Assembly: GCF_033807575.1 (NCBI RefSeq)
Contig: NC_084711.1
Location: forward strand, 8,370,001-8,434,000
From: Cydia pomonella
Lineage: Eukaryota; Arthropoda; Insecta; Lepidoptera; Tortricidae
Direction of reading: 5' to 3'
DNA length: 64,000 bases
Position numbers and translations under genes: made by a program. Below the pieces are notes generated by a model. It had not been told where the DNA came from. It searched no databases and saw only the letters and a program-made list of their open reading frames with translations. Below are positions 1-8,940 of the stretch, one piece after another; the first letter of the stretch is position 1, and each line of letters begins with the position of its first letter.

Positions 1-2528
1 TTAATTATTTGAAAACGGCTTGCGTAGCCGAACAGGCACGACTTTACGTTAAACTAACTAAACAACATCGTGCAGCTGTCCAGAATGTTTGGTTTAACCA
101 ACAGTGCAAGCGTTTGAAGGTTGTTCCTAATTACATCCATGTTCGCTGTAGTGGTAATTCTAGGGCTGCTAGGTTGGCTGTTAATGGGGCTCAGAGAATT
201 TGGTTGAACGAAGAATCTCGCCATTGGTTTTCAGTAAGAGATAATTTGAAATTACATCTTAAGGTGTTATATTCAGAACTTTCATTTAAGTTGCATAATC
301 TCGAGTTCGATATATTGGATCAAAAGGCGAGGTACTTTGCTTCTGAACTTGCACACGAGATGTATACCACCCAGCTTAATAAATTGCATAGGTTAACAGA
401 GTCAAGTTCTAGTTCATTTTTAAGGAGGAGGGAAATGGAACCAACAACACACCATGATTTCCATCCTCGCGTAAAGAATTTAACTAATGTAGACTTTGCT
501 GAGAATGAAATTGGGCTTTTAGGAAAAGGATTAAAATATAATTTCCGGCCAAAAATAACTCAGGGAACTCTAGAGAATTTAGCAGTGGATTCAGAGGTTG
601 CAATAGTGCGGGGCCGTGGTGATGTAGATACGAAGACCATGGTAGCTAATGTTATTAAGAGTTCTAGTCCAGCACAGGCTGAGGGTGCTGTTTCTGATGT
701 TTTGGTGCTGAGATCTATACAACAGAAAGTGCAAGACAATGATTTGGTGGTTTCAAAAGCGGACAAAGGCAATTGCATTGTGATCATGGGGAAGGGACAA
801 TATAATCAGAAAGTATTAGATCTTATTCAAGGTGATGGTTTTTCGAGCTTGCATAGGGACCCAACTCCAGGGTTCCAGAAAGATCTCAGACATGCAATAA
901 AAAATTCTATGTTTGTTTTTGAAACCGAGCATCAAAAGAGCATGGTTGTGCCTATGAATCCACGAGCTCCTATTCTTTACGGACTTCCAAAAATCCATAA
1001 GGATAATATTCCGGTTCGTCCAGTGGTCTCTTACTTGGGTGCGCCGACTTATAATCTAGCTAAGAGGTTGAATTGTATTATTAGACAGAAGTCTCAGTTC
1101 CAGCCGAAATATTGTTTGAAGAATAGCTTGCAGTTAATAGAGAAAATAAAAGATATTAACATACCAGAGAATGCTGTCCTTCTTTCATTAGATGTAGACA
1201 GTTTGTTTACGAATGTGCCATATGGGGATACTTTGGATATTCTTAGGGGTCTTTTTGAAAAGCAACGGTTGCATCCAGGGGAGGTAGATGAGTTGATAGA
1301 TCTAACGGCGATTTGTATGAAACAAAATTATTTCAGATTTGGGGGACAGTATTATTTGCAAAGTGATGGTTTGGCTATGGGTTCTCCGCTGAGTCCTTTA
1401 ATGGCGGATATTTTTATGGACCATTTTGAGAACCAGCACATTGTAGGCAATAATAATATATTATATTATTTTAGATACGTAGATGATTTGATTATTTGTT
1501 GGATGGGGAGCTTGGGCCAACTGGATGCTTTTATTGCTGAACTTAATAGTAAGCATCCGAAAATTAAGTTTAAAAAGGAACTGGAGCAAGACAACTCATT
1601 GAATTTTCTGGATATAACAATTTCGAGAGTGAATAATAGGCATCGTTTCCAAATTTACCGTAAGCCTACACATACTGATTCGGTTATCCCGGCTTCTTCG
1701 ACGCATCCATGGCAGCATAAGTTGGCTGCTTTTCATTGTTATGTGCATCGGATGTTGACTGTGCCTCTTTCTGATGAACACTATCGAGCTGAACTAAATA
1801 ATATTTATCATTTAGCAGTTTCGAATGGCTACGATAAGTCAGTTGTGGATGGAATCATCAGAAAAAAGCGAAATAGTATAGTCAACAATATGTTGTATGC
1901 TGCACGATCCTCTGAGCCGATTAAGAAATACAAAGCGAGCATAACTTATGTTGGCAAATTGTCAGATGCAATTTACAAAATTTTAAAATCTAACGACATT
2001 CCTGTGGCTTTTAGGACAAACAACACTTTGCACTCTAAACTTTGCAATGGGAAAGATAAGATTGAGAAGGGAAAAAAATCTGGAGTTTATAAGCTTACTT
2101 GTGATAATTGTAATAAAGTATATGTGGGGCAAACAGGCCGTAATTTCACTACCAGGTATAAGGAGCATGTTGCGTCGTACAGACACAACCATCCAGAAAA
2201 GTCAAATTTTGCGAAGCACTTGATAGACAGTGGCCATGCTTTACCGGAGAATCATTCTTTTGATATTTTACATGTTTGCGAGAAAGGATTGCGTTTGAGT
2301 GTTCTGGAACAGTTGGAAATAATTAGGTACAACAATAGGGGGATAATTCTTAACGAACAGTTGAATGTTGCGTCATCGCCGTTATTACGAATTTTTCCAT
2401 CTCATTCACACTTGCACAGTAGGGGGACTGGTCAAGGTATAAATATGGCCGACCGTTCTAGACAGCTCAGTCAGTCGTCGGGTGTCAGACCGTCAACATC
2501 TCCAGCATCTCCTGAGGATGCCTCGTAG
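1..2528 (+). CDS. Penelope-like reverse transcriptase / GIY-YIG endonuclease, copy 1 (5' partial)
   Basis: This is the same protein as the complete copy at 2727-5285, lacking only about the first ten codons and the start, which lie left of the window. The frame is open from the first bases to the TAG at 2526-2528. It keeps the reverse transcriptase core, including YVDD, and the C-terminal GIY-YIG nuclease, with no frameshift or stop. The element copies its RNA into DNA at a nick made by its own nuclease. The stop codon lies in the loop of stem II of a candidate hammerhead ribozyme. Confidence 0.93.
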   Translation, partial: NYLKTACVAEQARLYVKLTKQHRAAVQNVWFNQQCKRLKVVPNYIHVRCSGNSRAARLAVNGAQRIWLNEESRHWFSVRDNLKLHLKVLYSELSFKLHNLEFDILDQKARYFASELAHEMYTTQLNKLHRLTESSSSSFLRRREMEPTTHHDFHPRVKNLTNVDFAENEIGLLGKGLKYNFRPKITQGTLENLAVDSEVAIVRGRGDVDTKTMVANVIKSSSPAQAEGAVSDVLVLRSIQQKVQDNDLVVSKADKGNCIVIMGKGQYNQKVLDLIQGDGFSSLHRDPTPGFQKDLRHAIKNSMFVFETEHQKSMVVPMNPRAPILYGLPKIHKDNIPVRPVVSYLGAPTYNLAKRLNCIIRQKSQFQPKYCLKNSLQLIEKIKDINIPENAVLLSLDVDSLFTNVPYGDTLDILRGLFEKQRLHPGEVDELIDLTAICMKQNYFRFGGQYYLQSDGLAMGSPLSPLMADIFMDHFENQHIVGNNNILYYFRYVDDLIICWMGSLGQLDAFIAELNSKHPKIKFKKELEQDNSLNFLDITISRVNNRHRFQIYRKPTHTDSVIPASSTHPWQHKLAAFHCYVHRMLTVPLSDEHYRAELNNIYHLAVSNGYDKSVVDGIIRKKRNSIVNNMLYAARSSEPIKKYKASITYVGKLSDAIYKILKSNDIPVAFRTNNTLHSKLCNGKDKIEKGKKSGVYKLTCDNCNKVYVGQTGRNFTTRYKEHVASYRHNHPEKSNFAKHLIDSGHALPENHSFDILHVCEKGLRLSVLEQLEIIRYNNRGIILNEQLNVASSPLLRIFPSHSHLHSRGTGQGINMADRSRQLSQSSGVRPSTSPASPEDAS

Positions 2529-2551
2529 AGAGGCGAAACACGTGTCGAGTT
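2507..2551 (+). ncRNA. Candidate type-I hammerhead ribozyme, PLE copy 1
   Basis: The conserved parts appear in order. The core box CTGAGGA (2512-2518, CUGANGA type) is followed by one extra T (2519). Stem II is GCCTC (2520-2524) pairing with GAGGC (2530-2534) around a 5-nt loop. Then comes GAAA (2535-2538), a very short self-complementary stem III ACAC/GTGT (2538-2545), and the cleavage triplet GTC (2544-2546). Stem I is short: C2511-G2547, T2510-A2548, C2509-G2549, A2507-T2551. Cleavage would fall after 2546. PLEs are known to carry hammerheads in their pLTRs, often with minimal stem III and activity as dimers. The extra core T and weak stem I are caveats. Confidence 0.72.
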
Positions 2552-2726
2552 TTGTACTTTTGGTGGTGGGTTGTTATATTTATTTGCGTATTTATTTTTG
2601 CGGTGGGAGGGTGGGAACATTAATTGCATGTAAAAATACGCAAGTAAGTATAACGGGTTAGCACTGATTGACTAACACGTTATTTTCTCGCGGATTAGCA
2701 AAGTAATATTTCTTGTTTTAATTAGC
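2529..2726 (+). repeat. PLE pLTR / spacer between the two ORFs
   Basis: This stretch lies between the stop of copy 1 and the ATG of copy 2 and is repeated at 5286-5480. It acts as the 3' untranslated region of one unit and the leader of the next. Besides the second half of the hammerhead it holds a G-rich run near 2560-2620 and no open frame. A diverged copy in reverse orientation lies at 54943-55137. Confidence 0.85.
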
Positions 2727-5285
2727 ATGGATTTCCGCAAAGTAACGCCTGATTCTATTAATTATTTGAAAACGGCTTGCGTAGCCGAACAGGCACGACT
2801 TTACGTTAAACTAACTAAACAACATCGTGCAGCTGTCCAGAATGTTTGGTTTAACCAACAGTGCAAGCGTTTGAAGGTTGTTCCTAATTACATCCATGTT
2901 CGCTGTAGTGGTAATTCTAGGGCTGCTAGGTTGGCTGTTAATGGGGCTCAGAGAATTTGGTTGAACGAAGAATCTCGCCACTGGTTTTCAGTAAGAGATA
3001 ATTTGAAATTACATCTTAAGGTGTTATATTCAGAACTTTCATTTAAGTTGCATAATCTCGAGTTCGATATATTGGATCAAAAGGCGAGGTACTTTGCTTC
3101 TGAACTTGCACACGAGATGTATACCACCCAGCTTAATAAATTGCATAGGTTAACAGAGTCAAGTTCTAGTTCATTTTTAAGGAGGAGGGAAATGGAACCA
3201 ACAACACACCATGATTTCCATCCTCGCGTAAAGAATTTAACTAATGTAGACTTTGCTGAGAATGAAATTGGGCTTTTAGGAAAAGGATTAAAATATAATT
3301 TCCGGCCAAAAATAACTCAGGGAACTCTAGAGAATTTAGCAGTGGATTCAGAGGTTGCAATAGTGCGGGGCCGTGGTGATGTAGATACGAAGACCATGGT
3401 AGCTAATGTTATTAAGAGTTCTAGTCCAGCACAGGCTGAGGGTGCTGTTTCTGATGTTTTGGTGCTGAGATCTATACAACAGAAAGTGCAAGACAATGAT
3501 TTGGTGGTTTCAAAAGCGGACAAAGGCAATTGCATTGTGATCATGGGGAAGGGACAATATAATCAGAAAGTATTAGATCTTATTCAAGGTGATGGTTTTT
3601 CGAGCTTGCATAGGGACCCAACTCCAGGGTTCCAGAAAGATCTCAGACATGCAATAAAAAATTCTATGTTTGTTTTTGAAACCGAGCATCAAAAGAGCAT
3701 GGTTGTGCCTATGAATCCACGAGCTCCTATTCTTTACGGACTTCCAAAAATCCATAAGGATAATATTCCGGTTCGTCCAGTGGTCTCTTACTTGGGTGCG
3801 CCGACTTATAATCTAGCTAAGAGGTTGAATTGTATTATTAGACAGAAGTCTCAGTTCCAGCCGAAATATTGTTTGAAGAATAGCTTGCAGTTAATAGAGA
3901 AAATAAAAGATATTAACATACCAGAGAATGCTGTCCTTCTTTCATTAGATGTAGACAGTTTGTTTACGAATGTGCCATATGGGGATACTTTGGATATTCT
4001 TAGGGGTCTTTTTGAAAAGCAACGGTTGCATCCAGGGGAGGTAGATGAGTTGATAGATCTAACGGCGATTTGTATGAAACAAAATTATTTCAGATTTGGG
4101 GGACAGTATTATTTGCAAAGTGATGGTTTGGCTATGGGTTCTCCGCTGAGTCCTTTAATGGCGGATATTTTTATGGACCATTTTGAGAACCAGCACATTG
4201 TAGGCAATAATAATATATTATATTATTTTAGATACGTAGATGATTTGATTATTTGTTGGATGGGGAGCTTGGGCCAACTGGATGCTTTTATTGCTGAACT
4301 TAATAGTAAGCATCCGAAAATTAAGTTTAAAAAGGAACTGGAGCAAGACAACTCATTGAATTTTCTGGATATAACAATTTCGAGAGTGAATAATAGGCAT
4401 CGTTTCCAAATTTACCGTAAGCCTACACATACTGATTCGGTTATCCCGGCTTCTTCGACGCATCCATGGCAGCATAAGTTGGCTGCTTTTCATTGTTATG
4501 TGCATCGGATGTTGACTGTGCCTCTTTCTGATGAACACTATCGAGCTGAACTAAATAATATTTATCATTTAGCAGTTTCGAATGGCTACGATAAGTCAGT
4601 TGTGGATGGAATCATCAGAAAAAAGCGAAATAGTATAGTCAACAATATGTTGTATGCTGCACGATCCTCTGAGCCGATTAAGAAATACAAAGCGAGCATA
4701 ACTTATGTTGGCAAATTGTCAGATGCAATTTACAAAATTTTAAAATCTAACGACATTCCTGTGGCTTTTAGGACAAACAACACTTTGCACTCTAAACTTT
4801 GCAATGGGAAAGATAAGATTGAGAAGGGAAAAAAATCTGGAGTTTATAAGCTTACTTGTGATAATTGTAATAAAGTATATGTGGGGCAAACAGGCCGTAA
4901 TTTCACTACCAGGTATAAGGAGCATGTTGCGTCGTACAGACACAACCATCCAGAAAAGTCAAATTTTGCGAAGCACTTGATAGACAGTGGCCATGCTTTA
5001 CCGGAGAATCATTCTTTTGATATTTTACATGTTTGCGAGAAAGGATTGCGTTTGAGTGTTCTGGAACAGTTGGAAATAATTAGGTACAACAATAGGGGGA
5101 TAATTCTTAACGAACAGTTGAATGTTGCGTCATCGCCGTTATTACGAATTTTTCCATCTCATTCACACTTGCACAGTAGGGGGACTGGTCAAGGTATAAA
5201 TATGGCCGACCGTTCTAGACAGCTCAGTCAGTCGTCGGGTGTCAGACCGTCAACATCTCCAGCATCTCCTGAGGATGCCTCGTAG
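2727..5285 (+). CDS. Penelope-like reverse transcriptase / GIY-YIG endonuclease, complete copy 2
   Basis: An 852-residue protein, a normal length for a Penelope ORF. From about residue 330 it has reverse transcriptase motifs: LYGLPKIH, SLDVDSLFTNVP with a catalytic Asp, LAMGSPLSPLMA, and YVDD near residues 503-506. About residues 700-790 form a GIY-YIG nuclease (GVYKLTC, then VYVGQTGR). The serine-rich tail is probably disordered. The start is the ATG at 2727, which opens the conserved MDFRKVTPDS segment; that segment is also seen, mutated, in the fragment near 54960. No disabling changes are visible, so the element could be active. Its product would act on chromosomal DNA in the nucleus. Confidence 0.96.
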   Translation: MDFRKVTPDSINYLKTACVAEQARLYVKLTKQHRAAVQNVWFNQQCKRLKVVPNYIHVRCSGNSRAARLAVNGAQRIWLNEESRHWFSVRDNLKLHLKVLYSELSFKLHNLEFDILDQKARYFASELAHEMYTTQLNKLHRLTESSSSSFLRRREMEPTTHHDFHPRVKNLTNVDFAENEIGLLGKGLKYNFRPKITQGTLENLAVDSEVAIVRGRGDVDTKTMVANVIKSSSPAQAEGAVSDVLVLRSIQQKVQDNDLVVSKADKGNCIVIMGKGQYNQKVLDLIQGDGFSSLHRDPTPGFQKDLRHAIKNSMFVFETEHQKSMVVPMNPRAPILYGLPKIHKDNIPVRPVVSYLGAPTYNLAKRLNCIIRQKSQFQPKYCLKNSLQLIEKIKDINIPENAVLLSLDVDSLFTNVPYGDTLDILRGLFEKQRLHPGEVDELIDLTAICMKQNYFRFGGQYYLQSDGLAMGSPLSPLMADIFMDHFENQHIVGNNNILYYFRYVDDLIICWMGSLGQLDAFIAELNSKHPKIKFKKELEQDNSLNFLDITISRVNNRHRFQIYRKPTHTDSVIPASSTHPWQHKLAAFHCYVHRMLTVPLSDEHYRAELNNIYHLAVSNGYDKSVVDGIIRKKRNSIVNNMLYAARSSEPIKKYKASITYVGKLSDAIYKILKSNDIPVAFRTNNTLHSKLCNGKDKIEKGKKSGVYKLTCDNCNKVYVGQTGRNFTTRYKEHVASYRHNHPEKSNFAKHLIDSGHALPENHSFDILHVCEKGLRLSVLEQLEIIRYNNRGIILNEQLNVASSPLLRIFPSHSHLHSRGTGQGINMADRSRQLSQSSGVRPSTSPASPEDAS

Positions 5286-5308
5286 AGAGGCGAAACACGT
5301 GTCGAGTT
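5264..5308 (+). ncRNA. Candidate type-I hammerhead ribozyme, PLE copy 2
   Basis: An exact repeat of the motif at 2507-2551, shifted by 2757 bp: CTGAGGA at 5269-5275, GAAA at 5292-5295, GTC ending at 5303. Cleavage at both motifs would release a 2757-nt unit-length RNA. The TAG stop (5283-5285) is inside the stem II loop, so folding and translation of the last codons would compete. Confidence 0.72.
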
Positions 5309-5480
5309 TTGTACTTTTGGTGGTGGGTTGTTATATTTATTTGCGTATTTATTTTTGCGGTGGGAGGGTGGGAACATTAATTGCATGTAAAAATACGCAA
5401 GTAAGTATAACGGGTTAGCACTGATTGACTAACACGTTATTTTCTCGCGGATTAGCAAAGTAATATTTCTTGTTTTAATT
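5286..5480 (+). repeat. 3' terminal pLTR of PLE copy 2
   Basis: Identical to 2529-2723 and ending at the run TTGTTTTAATT. After that the sequence becomes unrelated genomic DNA, marking the right border of the element. Confidence 0.85.
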
Positions 5481-6497
5481 GAAATGCACAACAACAGAAT
5501 GACATTGGTTAGATGTTATTCTGATGTCAGTGTACATTCAAATTGGCCTGTTGATTAAGATTAAAATATGTGAAGCAACTGCGCATGCGTCAGAAAACAA
5601 ATATGGCACCCAGCCTCCGGACCTGCAAATAACGTAGAACGTACCGTCTAGAACACGTAACGCAGACATCGATAACATAAAACGTGCTATAACTATGTGA
5701 CTTACGAAACACTAACAAGAGTTTCCATCTACAAAATCGTGATTTGGAATAAAATAACGCACAGGTGAGTTCACTTTAGAAAAACTATATATACCTACCT
5801 ACTAAATTTAACGATATACTAAACATGGATGTGTTTACATACACCATGCACCGGTAATGTTTTTACAAATTATACACGAATTTGTCAGCAACTCAGTAAC
5901 ATAGTTAAGATAATTTTTGCATGCATATTTCTAAGTAGAATATGGTGAACTTGTAGTCTTTATTTAGGTATACCAAGTAATGTAACCCATATTCAATTTC
6001 ACGTCATTCACATAATAATTTTACAGTACATATGGCGCTAATTTATCGCCCTTGTGCGGTAACTAGCACTATACGTGCGTATGTCGATAATTTAAAGGGG
6101 CGTAAGGTAATTCGCATCTTGTGTCGATTTAAAACACTCCCTTTGGTCGTGTTTTATTTCATCGCTACTCGTTGCGAATTCCTACTTTTCACACCGGTAT
6201 CGTAATGTATTATTACAGTACATATAGCGCTACTTTACCGCACTAGTGCGATAATTAACACATACATTTACATACTTAACTAAGTTGGAAAAATTAAAGG
6301 CCATATGTACTGTACAACGTTGTACGATATGTGTGCGAATAGGTTATTCAACTGTAATAACTAATAACTCCTTGCGGTCGTGGTTTTTTTAATCGCCTCT
6401 CGTTTCGAATTTCCAATTTTTCACACTTTTGTATTGTAATATACTTATTATCTAATCTATTTTATGAATATATATTAACTAATCGAATGATTAAGAA

Positions 6498-7175
6498 AGG
6501 TAACTATTTAAGAGCAAAAATGTATAATTGATATATTTAGTCGTTGAAATTGTACACCTTTTGTTACGTTATATCTAAATAACAAGTGTTTTAATAATGA
6601 GGTTGCAAGCGTGCGTCCCCAGTAATATTTGACGAGAAGGGACAGTTTTAAAAAAATCATCAAAAAATTATGGTGGTAAATTATACAAAATGATGTATAA
6701 GAACAGTTTCAGCAAATGCTGTAGATTGTTTAAGTATCAAAATTATTTTGAAATTAAGTCGATTTTCAGAGAAATTGTCCCTTGTTTTGAAGTAAGTAAT
6801 TTCTGGAGAAAATGGATTTCGTCTAACTTTCATTTACACTACTTCAAATTTATAATAACAAAAAAGTAGTTTATTAAAGTTGAAGTACAGGATAAGTGTT
6901 AACATTTTAAGCAGTCCAAAATTTACAAATAAGAACTTTCAAATCAGTGCTCTACGCGCGTTTACCTAAACGTCCAAAAAAAATTACTAATTAAGTGAGT
7001 ATGTTTTCAAAAAAAATATTTAATAAAATGAAAGATAACAAGACGTGCTAATAGAAACCAGCACTTGTTATTTATAATAGTTAACAAAAGGTGTAGGTAC
7101 AATTTCATCGACTAAATCTATCAATTTCACATTTTTGCGACTAAAATCGATAATGGCCTCTTAAGTGTTCAAATA
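6498..7175. repeat. Foldback element with about 100-bp imperfect inverted arms
   Basis: The left arm (about 6500-6597) matches the reverse complement of the right arm (about 7055-7174). Both share AAATTGTAC, ACACCTTTTGTTA and AATAACAAGTG in order. The 450-bp middle is AT-rich and non-coding. This suggests a non-autonomous DNA element of unknown family. Confidence 0.6.
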
Positions 7176-7480
7176 CAGGATATTTATTGTTTACGAATTT
7201 TTCTTGCCTGTCTGTAAACACACACACTGAATAGAATAGTTGATGTGATACTTACGATTCAACACACATTGATTTCCTTTGGCGTTGGTAGTTTGGGTCT
7301 CTTGTAAGTTTAAATGAAAAATAATACCGAAAAGGGACTACTCGTGGTTTGCCTGAGGATATCAAAATGGTTATTAGCACCCGTTCAAAGGTTAGTCGTT
7401 TATAAATACGATTTAAATTTAATAACGTAGCTTTTAATCTATACCACCTACGTACTGGTAGGTATGTTGTGGGTACTCAT

Positions 7481-7590
7481 ACAACGATATATATAATATA
7501 CAAATACATAAAAAACATCCATGACTCAGGAACACACTCATCAGTCATCATACAAATTAATGCCCTTAAATCACCCCCCACTAGGCCATA
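7481..7590 (-). repeat. Degraded tRNA-SINE fragment
   Basis: Shares the segments CATCCATGACTC, AATGCCCTTA and CCACTAGGCCA in the same order as the better-preserved SINEs at 21450-21665 and 26826-27026, but has lost most of the B-box end. Confidence 0.5.
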
Positions 7591-8154
7591 CCGGTATATA
7601 TATAAAGCCTGACCAGTAATATATGATCACGCGCCAGATTGAGGAATTTAATTGGAACAATATTTTTCATACTAAATTGAACTGTCACCCTATACAGCGC
7701 CCAGAATAACAGCGCCCTCTTGACAATGATCATATATTTCTGGTCGAGCTTTAGTATATAGGTACTTGATAGCTTTTTGATAGGGATAATAAATGATGTA
7801 AAATATTTGAACTCATACTTTACTCATAACAAACTTTTCTCAAACTTGTCATGAAATATTGACAAGACGTATCTACTTCAAATTAGGTCCGGAAATACCA
7901 CATATCAGGTGCGATGAGTGAAGATGATATGTAAAGGAATTTCATACAGCTTTACACACCTAGGTCTGTAAGGCAACCTTCTTTTGTTTTTAAACGTCAA
8001 ATTATCGCACGTCTTGGCATTCATTCAACCTTAAAAAACCTTTTTGTCTTTTTTCTTTTTTTTTCTTTTTTGTGTTTTTTAAATATTATTCCCCTTTAAA
8101 TTCCTGAAAATTCAAAGTGGACCGAAAATTTGATTATTTTGGCGCTACGACGTA

Positions 8155-8236
8155 CGGTTTAGAAGATACAGCCCTGTAAAGTTTTTTTTTTCAGTCATGC
8201 AAAAATCTTTATAGGGCTGTATCTCCTAAACCATGC
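8155..8236. repeat. Imperfect hairpin
   Basis: GGTTTAGAAGATACAGCCCT is followed about 45 bp later by its near reverse complement AGGGCTGTATCTCCTAAACC, with a T-rich loop. Probably the core of a small palindromic MITE. Confidence 0.55.
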
Positions 8237-8489
8237 GACAGGGATGAAATAATCATATTTGCATTTCCCTTGGGGACCCGACGCACTGAATAACCTATCA
8301 CAGAATATGAAACAATCATCATCATCATCAACCTATTTTTTATTATTATTTCATTGCAAGTTTGAGACAAGCACTATATAAATTATAAATCTCGGCGAGT
8401 AACGGGGTTACCTCGCTACGCTCGGCCGTGTATATCTACTTGGCCTACAACTCTTCGTTTCCCGTCCTCTATAGTAATGTACTATTACT

Positions 8490-8705
8490 TAAGTCCACTT
8501 AAGTCTAAGAAAAACAACGTGCTCCTTATTTTGACATCCATCACAGATGGCGCTGTGCTGCGCCAATGTTTTGCGGCTTCGGTCAACTTTTGACGCAAAA
8601 AGCAAAATGTATGGAGCTGTACAGCGCCATCTGGTTCACCTATCAAATTCGAAGCACGAAATTATCTTATATATTACGCATCTTACTCAATCAATGTATC
8701 TTTGC
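8490..8705. repeat. Interspersed repeat, copy A (partner at 55180-55395)
   Basis: This block and 55180-55395 share, in order, AACGTGC, GACATCC, CTGCGCCA, GCAAAATGTATG, GTACAGCGCCATCT, ACCTATCAAATTC, CACGAAATT and CTCAATCAATGTATCTTTGCT. The open frame across it is not conserved in the second copy, so it is treated as a non-coding repeat of unassigned family. Confidence 0.7.
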
Positions 8706-8940
8706 TCATTATACTTAACTTTACAGTTTGTATTTTCATTGAAATCTTTTTATAGCACATGCAGGCATTCCACCTATTTTTACTCTTTGTTTAACGTCAC
8801 GTGTGTGTCATGTATGTCATGCAAAAGCTGTACGTAATGTAGGTTAAATCGGTTTACTTACTTAATCCACAAAGCAATGATTTGATTGATTTTGAAAGAA
8901 CTGAATCTGTTTCAGAATAAAGAAATTAAAAAGATACAAA

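Larger units (their letters stand above)
1..5480 (+). mobile_element. Tandem Penelope-like element (head-to-tail dimer, left end outside window)
   Basis: Position 1 onward repeats at position 2758 onward, giving a unit of 2757 bp. The two units are almost identical; one substitution was noticed (T near 223, C near 2980, a silent change). The match stops at about 5480, where the second unit passes into unrelated DNA. Head-to-tail partial copies with LTR-like pLTR segments between them are typical of Penelope-like retroelements. Near-identity implies a very recent insertion or recent tandem amplification. Copy 1 runs off the left edge, so the true number of units is unknown. Confidence 0.93.
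5481..8480. other. Intergenic, repeat-rich, no gene recognised
   Basis: AT-rich DNA without a convincing open frame. It contains two related short repeats starting ACAGTACATA (6024 and 6217, a third near 50239), an inverted-repeat element (6498-7175), a degraded SINE piece (7481-7590) and a hairpin (8155-8236). The block 6600-7000 looks like an old transposon fragment but was not assigned. Confidence 0.6.

Noticed and set aside
8547..8837. Small 96-residue protein
   Set aside because: Overlaps a repeat that recurs at 55180-55395 without conserving the frame; no domain visible.
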